A stretch of 38,697 bases of DNA. It comes from Alphaproteobacteria bacterium 41-28 (GTDB taxonomy: Bacteria > Pseudomonadota > Alphaproteobacteria > UBA9655). Shown one piece after another: positions 1 to 8,325 of this stretch (position 1 is its first letter; each line of letters starts with the position of its first letter). The DNA lies in NCBI GenBank assembly GCA_001897795.1, contig MKUL01000068.1, forward strand, positions 1-38,697, in the 5' to 3' direction. Position numbers and translations under genes: made by a program. A model generated the notes under the pieces. The model made no database searches. It was not told the DNA's origin and worked only from the letters and a program-made list of their open reading frames with translations.

Positions 1-598
1 TTCCCTCAATTCTCAGAATTGTCTGCAAGTCTTCGATTTCTTCAGGGGTTAAATCTTGAGGGTTGATTCTTAAAAGCCGTAAATATTTCTGTGAAAGAGT
101 TTCTTGAATGAGCGCATCTTCTAGGAGAGGGACTCCCTCTAGCGGTAATAATCTCCGCTGAGATCCATAACCCTCAGGGAGGACAACAAAACTATCATTT
201 TCATTATTATCTTTTTCTCCCTCATCTTCTTTAACAACGACATGAGATTCAGAGGAGTGAGCTTTTTCACCCCTACCTTCGGAAGAAGGGAAAGCAATAG
301 GTTCAGGACTTCCTTGGGAAGGAAGAGAATCCTTCTCTTCTTCAGGTAAGGGGAGAGGACTAACGAGAGGTTGAGAAGCAGGTATATTTCGCGTCTCTAC
401 GTTATCTCCCTGGGGACGTGAAGCTTCCTCTTCCCTAATTTCAAGAAGGCGAGGCTGATCGCCAAGTTGAGGATCATCTAAAGAAAGGCAGCGCCCTGAA
501 AAGTGAGGGTCATGCTCCTCAGCGTCTTGCATACAAGAGGCGCTATCGACAAAAAGAATGGAAAAAATAACTAAATAAGAAATAAGTTTTTTGAGCAT
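1..598 (-). CDS. Secreted protein of unknown function, 3' end cut by window edge
   Basis: An open minus-strand frame runs from ATG at 598 to the left edge without a stop (199 codons seen). The product begins with a typical export signal (MLKKLISYLVIFSILFVDSA), followed by Cys-Met, so it is exported and could be a lipoprotein, although the SASC box is a poor lipobox. The rest is acidic and rich in Pro, Ser and Glu, low in complexity to about residue 150, then a more ordered, Leu-rich stretch near the edge (QDLTPEEIEDLQ). It is co-oriented with traD but separated from it by about 630 bases containing a transposase relic, so it is probably a separate unit of the element. I recognise no family. 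Confidence 0.6.
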   Translation of the reverse strand, partial: MLKKLISYLVIFSILFVDSASCMQDAEEHDPHFSGRCLSLDDPQLGDQPRLLEIREEEASRPQGDNVETRNIPASQPLVSPLPLPEEEKDSLPSQGSPEPIAFPSSEGRGEKAHSSESHVVVKEDEGEKDNNENDSFVVLPEGYGSQRRLLPLEGVPLLEDALIQETLSQKYLRLLRINPQDLTPEEIEDLQTILRIEG

Positions 599-749
599 AT
601 ACCCTGTTTGAGAATATTTTTAGTCAATCCATTTTTTATTGAACAATTAAAGAACTTCTTTTCGCCAATGTCAACTGCTTTAAAGGCTCCTGCTTTAAAG
701 GCTCCTTTATTTAGGGAATGTATTTGAAGGTGAGGCAACATATGGATAG

Positions 750-971
750 TGTGCTTCTACGGAAGAAAAGTATTATGGGTTCAAAAAGAATCTTTTAATC
801 AACTCTGAAGGAATTATTGCTGTTCTTACAGTTACGCAAGCTCATATTGATGAAAGAGAGTGGGATTTAATTAAAGGAATTTATGGATGACAATTAGTAC
901 TTGGACGAAACCCCCTGGAATCCTTTCTCCGTAAGGCTTTCAGGGAATTTAAAAGCAATGAAGATTTTTAA
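750..971 (+). pseudogene. DDE transposase remnant
   Basis: In one plus-strand frame this stretch reads KYYGFKKNLLINSEG, then VTQAHIDERE, then an in-frame TGA at 888-890, then about 26 more codons to a TAA. The pattern KYYGFK-hydrophobic-NSEG followed by a (N/H)IDER motif matches the catalytic-core region of IS4/IS982-like DDE transposases. There is no start codon, and both the N-terminal and C-terminal parts are missing, so it is a decayed fragment. Bases 972-1228 may hold more degenerate IS sequence, but I could not read any through. Together they fill the 630-base gap between traD and the next gene. Confidence 0.5.
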
Positions 972-1228
972 AAAATGGTAATAAATTCGACCTTGTTTAA
1001 GATTAATTGGTAAGCTAATATATCAAAAATTACATAGGGCTTAGAGTGGTTAAGAGAAACGCCTTAAAAATGGAAAAACTTCGTTTGCCAAAATAGCTAT
1101 TAATCCCTTATTTTATAAGCCTTACAGTGGTTTTCGTTCAAGCACTAATTAGAAAATGCGAACCGTTGAATAAAACAAACGATTTTAAGAAAGCTTATTC
1201 TCATTGAGATCATTTAGGAAAATAGTCT

Positions 1229-3163
1229 TTATATCAGTTCCTCAATCTTATTTTCAAAACCTGCGGAAGTTTCAACAGTATAAGCCCTTTTCTTTTCTGG
1301 TTTAAGCAGAAAAGCCTTTTTCTTGAAGAAAGGAGCGCGTTTGTATTTGGTTTGGAGCTTGGTACAGGGGTAATCGCCGGGGTATTTGACATAGCACTCA
1401 AGGTCTTTGAGTTGAGAAAGCTCTGTTGGCATAATGAGAGGAGTTTGACGGGTATGACGGCTTAGGGAAACTCCATCTCGCATGCTGTTTGCGCCATAGG
1501 AGATGTTTTCTGTAGGCTCGATTTCTTCTTTGTCACCGAGGACTTTTGAGATCCACGCTTGCGTTGAAGGTTCCGTACAGCGGAAAAAAATTTTCGTATT
1601 AAAAAGATCAAGCATGGTTTCTGCTCCATTCCTGCCATAAATGTCTTCTAGTTGAGGCTTACTTTGGAATCCTGCAAGGAGGCATCCTCCGTATTTGCGC
1701 CCTTCAGCAAGACCTGCTTGAAGCTTGGGGAGTTTTTGAAGTGCAGCAAGCTCATCCATTACAAACCAGAGACGCCGCTTTTTCTTCTCAGGTAAGACCA
1801 TGAGAGCATTAATGGCAATATCCATCCATGCAGAAATAAGAGGCGTTAAGGTCTGTCGCTGGTCAGGTCTTGCAGTGATAAAAAGCCAGCTTCCCGGATT
1901 TTTTATCCGGGGAGATGTCCCCGTCCCTGCGAAAGCAGGGAACACGGGGATCCAGGAACTCAACCATCCGCCGAAGCGGCGCAGCAGCGAAGGCGGATCA
2001 TTCATAATCCACTCCCGTATTGAGAAGGGTTCTTGGGTAGATTCTAACTGCCTAAGTCCCTCAATCTGAGAGGAAAGTACGCTTCGAATGGAATGAGTTG
2101 TTTTATCATTATTTTTAAAAGCAAAAGTTGCCGCTTCCGTGCCTTTAAAGAAGTCTTCGAACTCTTTATCTGAAGCACTCATCAGAAATGTTGTGAGTTT
2201 TTCGATGTTATGTTCTCCTTGGGCGGCATATTTTCGGAGAGCTGTTTTAAGAAGGGCTTGACTCGCATTATCCCAGAAGGGGTCTCTGTTTCCTTCTTTT
2301 GTTTGAATGAAGGATTCGCTCAAGACATCATAATGAGAATCCAAGTGACAATCAGCCCAGGGATGCCAGGGACGAGATCTTTGATCTAAAGGATTCAAAA
2401 TAACATCCTTCTTTTTATTATAGTACCGAGAAACATAATCTCCTGTTACATCCAGGATAATAGCTCTATTTCCCCTTTTACGAATTTGAGGAAGAAGATG
2501 ATGGAACGCATTGGTTTTTCCAGATCCTGTGGTTCCTGTAATAAGAATGTGAGAGGTTTCTTTGCCCTTGATAAGGGGAAGTTTTGAGAACCCTGATTTT
2601 GCAGGGAGAAGCTTTAAATCTGATACGTCTCGTCGCGTTTTGATAAGAGCAGCTAATTTTTGCCAAGGAACAAAGGTTGCTCCTCGCTGATGTATGTTAC
2701 GCATATGCCGATGCCCCAAAGCAAACCATAGGGCCATAATTGCAGAAAATATAAGAGCTGTGATCTCAAAACTATCGTAAAGTGCCTCCTTTAAAGCTCC
2801 TTCCATTTGTTGGGTAATTTTTTGGAGGATTGGGTCTTTAAGAACGTGGATACATTTTCTCTTATAAGGCCTGTCCTCGTCCCCGCGAAGGTGGGGAACA
2901 CGGGGATTGCCTTTTAAAGGTGTATAAAGCTGAGCGAGAGTTTTGTGTTTCTCAACAGGCGTTGTGGCAAGCATAAATTTTGCCCAAGTGACTTCATAGG
3001 TGGCTTGCCAAGCAAAGAAGGGTAGATGATAAGCTTTCCATAGAAAAAATCCTCCCCCTCCCAGAAAGGCGACAAGTGATCCTATCATAAAGATCTGCTT
3101 GAACATCCGTAATTGATGAACGTGAACTTGCCCCCCTTGAGTGAGGGTTTTAAAAAAAGTCAT
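1229..3163 (-). CDS. traD: TraD, F-type conjugation coupling protein (T4CP ATPase)
   Basis: This hexameric inner-membrane ATPase links the relaxosome to the F-type secretion channel and pumps DNA. Seen: two N-terminal membrane segments (about residues 23-42 and 133-150), Walker A GTTGSGKT near residue 210, Walker B LWFVMDEL, and the TraD/TraG-type C-terminal half with the EGRKYGG and FRCTEPSTQAWI blocks. It has 644 residues; F TraD has 717, the difference being a shorter C-terminal tail. ATG at 3163 lies 3 bases after the old stop codon of traG, with its ribosome site (AAAGGAG) inside the traG tail, so the two were translationally coupled. Two repeat-derived insertions keep the frame: one in the periplasmic loop and one in the cytoplasmic domain just before SWLFITARPDQRQ. 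Last gene of the tra operon. No frameshift seen; probably functional. Confidence 0.93.
   Translation of the reverse strand: MTFFKTLTQGGQVHVHQLRMFKQIFMIGSLVAFLGGGGFFLWKAYHLPFFAWQATYEVTWAKFMLATTPVEKHKTLAQLYTPLKGNPRVPHLRGDEDRPYKRKCIHVLKDPILQKITQQMEGALKEALYDSFEITALIFSAIMALWFALGHRHMRNIHQRGATFVPWQKLAALIKTRRDVSDLKLLPAKSGFSKLPLIKGKETSHILITGTTGSGKTNAFHHLLPQIRKRGNRAIILDVTGDYVSRYYNKKKDVILNPLDQRSRPWHPWADCHLDSHYDVLSESFIQTKEGNRDPFWDNASQALLKTALRKYAAQGEHNIEKLTTFLMSASDKEFEDFFKGTEAATFAFKNNDKTTHSIRSVLSSQIEGLRQLESTQEPFSIREWIMNDPPSLLRRFGGWLSSWIPVFPAFAGTGTSPRIKNPGSWLFITARPDQRQTLTPLISAWMDIAINALMVLPEKKKRRLWFVMDELAALQKLPKLQAGLAEGRKYGGCLLAGFQSKPQLEDIYGRNGAETMLDLFNTKIFFRCTEPSTQAWISKVLGDKEEIEPTENISYGANSMRDGVSLSRHTRQTPLIMPTELSQLKDLECYVKYPGDYPCTKLQTKYKRAPFFKKKAFLLKPEKKRAYTVETSAGFENKIEELI
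1892..1998. repeat. Palindromic repeat element inserted in-frame in traD
   Basis: About 107 bases with three nested inverted repeats: ATCCGCC...GGCGGAT with its inner GCCGAAGCGGC hairpin, CCCTGCGAAAGCAGGG, and CCGGATTTTTTATCCGG. The stretch encodes a Trp/Pro/Phe-rich segment (SSWIPVFPAFAGTGTSP) between residues typical of TraD on both sides. The wording resembles the mobile palindromes that sit inside Rickettsiales genes (RPE-like) and the general GAAAGCGGGAATCC repeats. The frame stays open through it. Confidence 0.75.
2872..2913. repeat. Partial palindromic repeat in traD
   Basis: CCCCGCGAAGGTGGGGAACACGGGG repeats the core of the element at 1915-1960 (CCCTGCGAAAGCAGGGAACACGGGGATCC) in the same plus-strand orientation. 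It encodes GNPRVPHLRGDEDRP in the periplasmic loop between the two TraD membrane segments. It is shorter than the other copy; the frame is preserved. Confidence 0.6.
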
Positions 3164-3292
3164 GGTTTATTTCTCCTTTGTTTGTTGGATTTGAGGCTTT
3201 GATTCTTTCTCTGAATTAACTGGATCAAGAGGAGTCCCTCCCATAAGGCTTTGTCCTGCATTCTGAAAGGTTGTTTCTGGAAGGAATTGAGT

Positions 3293-4045
3293 TTAAGAAG
3301 CTGAAACCTTTTCCTCGAGTTTTTCTTGGTTGGTTTTTATTGCACTTTCTCTATCTTGAATTGCCTTTTCGTTTGCGTGCTGCAGGGTCTCAATTTCCTT
3401 TCTTAAATGATGAGAAGGAACACTTTCTTGGTTGAGGCCTAAGTCATGTCCTCGATTGAGAATGTGCTCTTGATCTTGGGCATGCTGAGAAGCAAGTGAA
3501 GAATTCCCTTTAAGAGGAGTGAATTCAGCTTTATAGTGCTGACCCATTTCTCGTTGAGCTTGGGAGATATTGACACGTTGAATTGCATACTGGGGGTTTT
3601 CTTGGTGAAAGCGCTGAAGGTAGGCTTGGTATTCCTCTCCTCCTTGCTTTAAGAGAGTAGCAGCTTGGTGCATCCCCACATCTCTTCCAACGAACTCTAA
3701 GAAAGGTCTGGTGATATCTCGACTTTCCTGGAAATCATGTCTTTGGCTGCTTGCAAAAGATTCTGCAGCTTCTTTAACCTTATTTTGAGCAATGGAGGCT
3801 TCCTCTCGCAAAGATGTGGCTTCATTGAAGCTTGCTGTCGCACTTTGAGCGAGTTCAGCTCCTTTCGTATTATGACTTCCCTCCATAAGAGACTTTGATG
3901 CAGAAAGGACAGAATCTAGGCTGTATGTATACCCTTTTTGATCCGCAAGAGACCGAGCTTGACTCACAGCTTTTTGACGGGCTGTGGATCCTGAGAAAGA
4001 TGTACTCGCACTTGCACTTGCTCCAAAGACCTCAGGTGTTCCCAC
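3293..4045 (-). CDS. traG: TraG C-terminal fragment (split by frameshift and early stop)
   Basis: This frame carries the C-terminal part of TraG, the periplasmic TraG* portion that acts in mating-pair stabilisation and entry exclusion in F. It is Ser/Ala/Gln-rich and helical (repeated ASAS, SLADQKG, QHAQDQEH segments). It is not an independent gene: the apparent start is a GTG without a good ribosome site, and the same frame continues upstream as TEAQAHEAAFIAKVGTPEVFG into the end of the N-terminal fragment, so a 1-base shift near 4089-4100 separates them. Directly after its TAA (3293-3295) the same frame stays open for 41 more codons to TAA at 3167-3169, just before traD. With the tail, the whole protein would be about 930 residues, close to F TraG (938). 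I read it as a damaged traG. Confidence 0.75.
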   Translation of the reverse strand: MGTPEVFGASASASTSFSGSTARQKAVSQARSLADQKGYTYSLDSVLSASKSLMEGSHNTKGAELAQSATASFNEATSLREEASIAQNKVKEAAESFASSQRHDFQESRDITRPFLEFVGRDVGMHQAATLLKQGGEEYQAYLQRFHQENPQYAIQRVNISQAQREMGQHYKAEFTPLKGNSSLASQHAQDQEHILNRGHDLGLNQESVPSHHLRKEIETLQHANEKAIQDRESAIKTNQEKLEEKVSAS

Positions 4046-4050
4046 TTTGG

Positions 4051-5931
4051 CTATAAAGGCCGCTTCATGAGCTTGAGCTTCTGTAAGAGATCCACTTTCT
4101 GTAGATCTTTAATAAGGTTTTGATAGTTCTGAAGAGACTTGGACTCATTAGAGGTGAGGTTTTTATGATATTGCTCTCCTGCAAAAGAATCAGATCCTAC
4201 GCGCTCCATTACATTGGCAAACTGTTGAGAGGCTGCCTCAATGGATTTTCCTGCAGCAACACTTTTTGATTGAGCTACGCTTTGAGCTTCATTCAGGCGC
4301 TGTTGCTCTTCATAGCTATGATTGACTGCTGCCATCAATTTGACAGGTAAATTGGATATTCCTTGATCATTAAAAGACTGTGTTCCATCAGCAAAGGTGG
4401 ATTGCTCCATGCCGAATGTATCCATGGCCTTAAAGTGAGATCCGCTATAGGTGGGACCCGTATTATGTTGAAAAGCACTTGTATTTTGATACGCTTGCGT
4501 GCCCATAGAGATGTTACCTAAGCTGATATTTCCAGAGACAGCTTCAGAGGCAGCTCCACTGGCAGCAGATTGCATGGCTGATCCTAAATGCTGAGCGAGA
4601 CCTACAAAAGCACCTGCGCCTTGCTTTAAAATCCCATAGGAAATAAAAGGGATGCTCACAGAAAGCCAAGCAGCTAGAGTAACCATGTCTGCATTGGCAT
4701 TGAGAACAGCTGAGGAATTTAAAAGGGTTAGCCCTTCTGTAAACCCATGCCCCATAGATTCAGCCTTTCCATAAAGGCTCATGACAAGATTTAAGACGGC
4801 ATAAAGCGGAGCCCACAATTGAGTCCAAATCAAAATCCCAAAGTAAGTCATGAGAATCCGATAGCCACTAGGTAAAAGCGCTAACAGCACAATAAAGATA
4901 AACAAGGCATAGCTAAGAGCTTCAATGACATTCTTAAACAAAGGAAGAGTACGTGCTGCAATTTCTCCTGCAATGGCATAAGCTGATCTTTGCTGTAAAA
5001 GAGCCTTTGTAGCCGCATAATTGGAAGTTGCGCCTAGTTCTGAAAGTTTATTGTTACTTGCCTCTTCAACGGCTTTGATCATCATTTCTTGACGTAATAT
5101 GTCCGTTGCTGAATTCGCCCACGTTTGAGCTCCACTTAAAAGCCGTGCACTCCCGATAAGACCTGTATTAAAAGCCTCAAGGGCAATGTTTCTGTTTTGA
5201 ACGCGAGAGCCATAAAGAACTGTTGCTCGTTTAATTTCATTGGCCCAAAGCTTTTCGAGCTTTGCAGCTCCTGCTTGACAGGTCTCAATTTTCCCAGGAG
5301 TGTTCTCAGATTTGTATAAAAAACCTAAAACGGGAGAAGCGTTGCTTTTAACAAGGGTCCAAATATCAGACGTATTTTGCAAATCAGAAAGCGTATATTT
5401 ATTCCCAATCATCACATCGTAAACCACGCACTGATTGACAAACCTCTCCATATTGCCTTTGAAGATAGGGTCAACAATCCGAAACTTCCCCACCTGACTC
5501 ATGACTGATGAGGCAAAGACAGTTCCTGTTTCATGGTAGGGCATATAATCCGGCAAGGAGAAGTTAGACTCAAATTGCTCTGTAACCGTTTTCCCCACAT
5601 GGCTGACAAAGCTGGCAAAGGCTCCTAGAACGAAGGGCACGTTATCAACAGTTCTATGGTAGTTATTGAGAGGATCATGGATATGAATGCGTGTTTTAGG
5701 GAGAAACAACAAATTTGTTACCGCAATGACCCATAAGAGCCACTGCATTCCCTCAACCAAGCTGCTACGAAACAACATCAAAATTACCACATAGACTAAC
5801 CCCACCATCAAGCCCACCCGAATCAGAGGCATGATCATGCCCGTTCTGTCTTCCTTAAAGAGGGCGGCTATGCCATTAAAGACAAGGGTGAAGAGCTCCC
5901 CTCCACCATAGGTCGTAATAACATGTTCCAC
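4051..5931 (-). CDS. traG: TraG N-terminal membrane part
   Basis: TraG is an inner-membrane protein needed for pilus assembly (N-terminal part) and for mating-pair stabilisation (C-terminal part). This 626-residue frame has the expected layout: membrane segments near residues 35-80, a long periplasmic loop with conserved Cys (VNQCVVYDVMIGNKYTL), then a cluster of membrane segments at about 340-445 (ALFIFIVLLALLPSGYRILM), then the start of the Ser/Gln-rich C-terminal domain. The start is GTG at 5931; the first residues after it (EHVITTYGGGELF) are a normal TraG N-terminus. It ends out of frame at KLKLMKRPL; the proper continuation is in the -1 frame. The N-terminal part alone would be enough for pilus assembly in F, so partial function is possible. 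Confidence 0.85.
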   Translation of the reverse strand: MEHVITTYGGGELFTLVFNGIAALFKEDRTGMIMPLIRVGLMVGLVYVVILMLFRSSLVEGMQWLLWVIAVTNLLFLPKTRIHIHDPLNNYHRTVDNVPFVLGAFASFVSHVGKTVTEQFESNFSLPDYMPYHETGTVFASSVMSQVGKFRIVDPIFKGNMERFVNQCVVYDVMIGNKYTLSDLQNTSDIWTLVKSNASPVLGFLYKSENTPGKIETCQAGAAKLEKLWANEIKRATVLYGSRVQNRNIALEAFNTGLIGSARLLSGAQTWANSATDILRQEMMIKAVEEASNNKLSELGATSNYAATKALLQQRSAYAIAGEIAARTLPLFKNVIEALSYALFIFIVLLALLPSGYRILMTYFGILIWTQLWAPLYAVLNLVMSLYGKAESMGHGFTEGLTLLNSSAVLNANADMVTLAAWLSVSIPFISYGILKQGAGAFVGLAQHLGSAMQSAASGAASEAVSGNISLGNISMGTQAYQNTSAFQHNTGPTYSGSHFKAMDTFGMEQSTFADGTQSFNDQGISNLPVKLMAAVNHSYEEQQRLNEAQSVAQSKSVAAGKSIEAASQQFANVMERVGSDSFAGEQYHKNLTSNESKSLQNYQNLIKDLQKVDLLQKLKLMKRPL

Positions 5932-5935
5932 GTTA

Positions 5936-6034
5936 TTACTCAGCGTAGCAGAGAACAGTGTAGCAGAATGCAGAGAGATCTTTAACGCTGAACCCTCGTG
6001 CTTTCTGTTTTCTCTTCTCTTGAAGTTTAACCAT
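5936..6034 (-). CDS. Possible 32-residue leader ORF before traG
   Basis: ATG at 6034 follows a good ribosome site (AAAGGAAATAAAA). The product is short and basic (MVKLQEKRKQKARGF) and ends LSAFCYTVLCYAE. The last third is encoded by the CAG-type short repeat described below. It ends 4 bases before the GTG of traG, so it could couple traG translation to traH. It may also be only a by-product of repeat insertion between traH and traG. No family recognised. Confidence 0.25.
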   Translation of the reverse strand: MVKLQEKRKQKARGFSVKDLSAFCYTVLCYAE

Positions 6035-6073
6035 TTTTATTTCCTTTCTGCTACACTGCTACACTGATCACTG
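5939..6073. repeat. CAGTGTAGCAG-type short repeats, traH-traG gap
   Basis: Two clusters flank this gap: AGCGTAGCAG, AACAGTGTAGCAGAATGCAG at the left, and on the other strand CTGCTACACTGCTACACTGATCACTG at the right. The two clusters are in inverted orientation. Same family as at 8276, 14566, 14728, 17667, 17786, 17908 and 18036. Confidence 0.6.
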
Positions 6074-7453
6074 CGCCCTTTGGGCGCTGGTGCCGGAGAT
6101 AAACATATTCTGCAGTTTCGCTTCGATTTGCTGCGTTCGCTCAATGGCTTCTAGTGTTAGGGAGATTTGTTCAAACATCTTTGTGCGTTCCGCAAAAAGC
6201 CGCTTTCTTGAAGCAGCAATGCCTGCACGGAACTTTTCAATCAAATGGTCATTCATTTGCACTTGCTTCAGTTGAGTAACACTGGACCATACAAGTTCCA
6301 TGACGTCATCCAAGTATTGGAGGAGAATGTCGTGGGCAATGGCGTCTTGGTAGGATGAGGCCGTAATTGGGGAGCCCTGCTTAAAGGCCATCTCAACAGC
6401 AAGAATCTTTAAAATGGGGATCATGGTCGAATTCACAAAAGCTTTTTCTTGCTCTGAAAGCTTCTCATCATTCCAAAGCTTAGTTTTCATAGAATCAAGC
6501 ATCATTCCAACTTTTCGAGAAAGGGCTTTTTCTCCCAGTTGAACAGACTTCAAATTTAAATTAAGACATTTGTTCTCATCAGGATCATCACATCCATAGA
6601 TTTGAACGGCTTTATTTCCTTGAATCAATGCGGAGATCAACTCTGAATCTGAGCTTTTAGAAGGATAATATTTTAAAAGGGGATGATGTTTATCCCCCTG
6701 TTTTATCCGTTGAGCCGAAATGGTTCCAGAGATAGTCATAAAGAATTCGGCAAGATTCTGATCAGAACTCAAAAAGGAATTTTTCTTCAAAGCCTTCCAG
6801 GCAACATTAAATTCATCCCCTAACATGTCTCCAAATCCTGGGGCTCTATTTTTTTGATCATTGGTGGCTTCCCGTTGTCCCATCGCGCCGCACTTCTGAC
6901 GACTCTGAACCCAATCACTCGCTTGCCCAAAGCTATTTCCAAGAGCATGGCAGAGATGCTGAGAAGATAAATCAGATTGGGGCCAAACAGCTCCCACAAG
7001 AGTTGCTGCCGTTTCACAGGAATTAATGCTTTGGTTTGTCATGCTTTGAACCTTTGCTGACAAATCATCGAGGACACTTTTGATTTGAGGCGTTACGGTC
7101 GCAAGAGCCAAGTTAAAAGCATATCCACTCGCATTGCTTCCAATATTCCTGAGAAGCTGCGTAAATTGAGAGGCATTAATAAAGCTAAAGCCTCCTAAAA
7201 AGAGATCAATTCCTCCGCACCCTGCCCGATAATGGGGCATTTGAAGAGAAAGGACCTCTGCATTTGTGGCTTTTGATCGGGCAAAGATATTTCCGCCCGT
7301 ATAAAATCCTCCCGTTTGATCCCTATACCCGTTCGCCTCACTTATGTTATTGGACATGCCCAGTATCTTAAAAGCATTTTCCAAACTCTCTTGCATGCCT
7401 CTCGCATGAAGAGAAGAAGTGAACAGTAATAAAGCAAAGAAAAGAGCTTTCAT
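6068..7453 (-). CDS. traH: TraH, pilus assembly / mating-pair protein
   Basis: TraH is a periplasmic F-type pilus assembly protein that works with TraF, TraU, TraW and TrbC. Seen: a clean signal peptide (MKALFFALLLFTSSLHA), then the family features GFYTGGNIFARS, the GCGGIDLFLGGFSFIN block, paired Cys (SCETAATLVGA, KCGAMG), and a coiled-coil C-terminus (about residues 410-455). It has 461 residues against 458 for F TraH. Its ATG overlaps the stop of traF (ATGA), so it is coupled to traF. Nothing is broken. Confidence 0.93.
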   Translation of the reverse strand: MKALFFALLLFTSSLHARGMQESLENAFKILGMSNNISEANGYRDQTGGFYTGGNIFARSKATNAEVLSLQMPHYRAGCGGIDLFLGGFSFINASQFTQLLRNIGSNASGYAFNLALATVTPQIKSVLDDLSAKVQSMTNQSINSCETAATLVGAVWPQSDLSSQHLCHALGNSFGQASDWVQSRQKCGAMGQREATNDQKNRAPGFGDMLGDEFNVAWKALKKNSFLSSDQNLAEFFMTISGTISAQRIKQGDKHHPLLKYYPSKSSDSELISALIQGNKAVQIYGCDDPDENKCLNLNLKSVQLGEKALSRKVGMMLDSMKTKLWNDEKLSEQEKAFVNSTMIPILKILAVEMAFKQGSPITASSYQDAIAHDILLQYLDDVMELVWSSVTQLKQVQMNDHLIEKFRAGIAASRKRLFAERTKMFEQISLTLEAIERTQQIEAKLQNMFISGTSAQRAQ

Positions 7454-8325
7454 TTCCTTGGTTCCTTAGGTATTTGAGTTAAAAGATCAATTCTACCTTC
7501 CATCTCACTTTCGGAAACCATGCCGTAAGCAAGAGGAATGAGCTTTCCTGTTTTTGGGTGAAGGGCTATGAGGGCAGGGACATGAGAAACTTGAAGGCGC
7601 TTAGCAATCCCGTTATCTTGCCGAGCTTCTGGGAACTCAGAAAGCGTTCCTCCATCAAGCGAAACAGCTAAAACCGACCAGCTATATTTCTCTGAGAATC
7701 GTTTCACAATGGGGGCAAAACCATGGCAATAAGGGCAATTTTTCCGGAAGAAAAAGAAAAGCCCGTACTCTTGAGCAAATTTCTTAATACGAGCCTGAAG
7801 CTCTTTGTGATGTTTATCGTAATAAACATGGCGGGCATTTTGATCGACGGGATGGATTAAAGTTTCGTCCAAGGAGGGAGTTGTCATCACAACGCGTTTC
7901 CATGCTTCAGAAAACCGCTGACTCTGATCCATCAAAGCACGTTGGGCAAGAATGTAAGCAATGATGTTTTGATGCGTGGGTTCAACTATGGCTGCGTGAA
8001 GCTTTGTTTCAAGTTCCTTTCTTTGAGTTTTAATAACTTCTGTTGGCAAAGGAATAAGTTTTTTCTGCAATTCTGCTAAACTGTTCTCTGCACTACTGTC
8101 CTCATACCAGTGCCACCCTTCAGCTCTTTTGCCAAAAAATGAAGAGATAGGCTTTGCTGCAAGTTTATCCTGATGTTGAGCCTCTGCCTTAAGGAAAGAA
8201 GGACTTATAACTAAATTCAAAAGAACTATAAGGACTATAAGGGAAGAGAGAAAATTCATCCTAACAATTGCCATTCTGCTGTTCTGTTCTCTGCCACACT
8301 GCCATTCTGCTACACTGGAGATCAT
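7450..8325 (-). CDS. traF: TraF, thioredoxin-like conjugation protein
   Basis: A periplasmic F-type assembly protein with a thioredoxin fold. Seen: a membrane/signal segment (MNFLSSLIVLIVLLNLVISP), a TraF-type helical region (residues 60-180), then the thioredoxin domain with an intact CPYC (FRKNCPYCHGFAPIVKRF) and the cis-Pro loop VSHVPALIALHP. F TraF has lost its CxxC and relies on TrbB; here the motif is kept, so this protein may do both jobs (inference). The ATG at 8325 overlaps the traN stop (ATGA) and has a strong ribosome site, but the first 22 residues (SSVAEWQCGREQ) are encoded by a short CAG-type repeat; the ATG at 8259 gives the usual signal peptide. Confidence 0.9.
   Translation of the reverse strand: MISSVAEWQCGREQNSRMAIVRMNFLSSLIVLIVLLNLVISPSFLKAEAQHQDKLAAKPISSFFGKRAEGWHWYEDSSAENSLAELQKKLIPLPTEVIKTQRKELETKLHAAIVEPTHQNIIAYILAQRALMDQSQRFSEAWKRVVMTTPSLDETLIHPVDQNARHVYYDKHHKELQARIKKFAQEYGLFFFFRKNCPYCHGFAPIVKRFSEKYSWSVLAVSLDGGTLSEFPEARQDNGIAKRLQVSHVPALIALHPKTGKLIPLAYGMVSESEMEGRIDLLTQIPKEPRK
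8276..8325. repeat. CAG-type short repeats at the traF start
   Basis: Read on the minus strand: CAGTGTAGCAGAATGGCAG, then TGTGGCAGAGAACAGAACAGCAGAATGGCA. It lies between the coupled ATG and the natural signal peptide of traF, adding about 16 codons without breaking the frame. Confidence 0.6.

Noticed and set aside
1800..2069. 89-codon plus-strand ORF opposite traD
   Set aside because: It lies on the antisense of the palindromic repeat and of conserved TraD codons; no ribosome site and no protein-like composition.
4085..4105. Programmed -1 frameshift in traG
   Set aside because: No X-XXY-YYZ slippery heptamer and no clear stimulatory hairpin at the point of shift, and a further in-frame stop downstream argues for decay.
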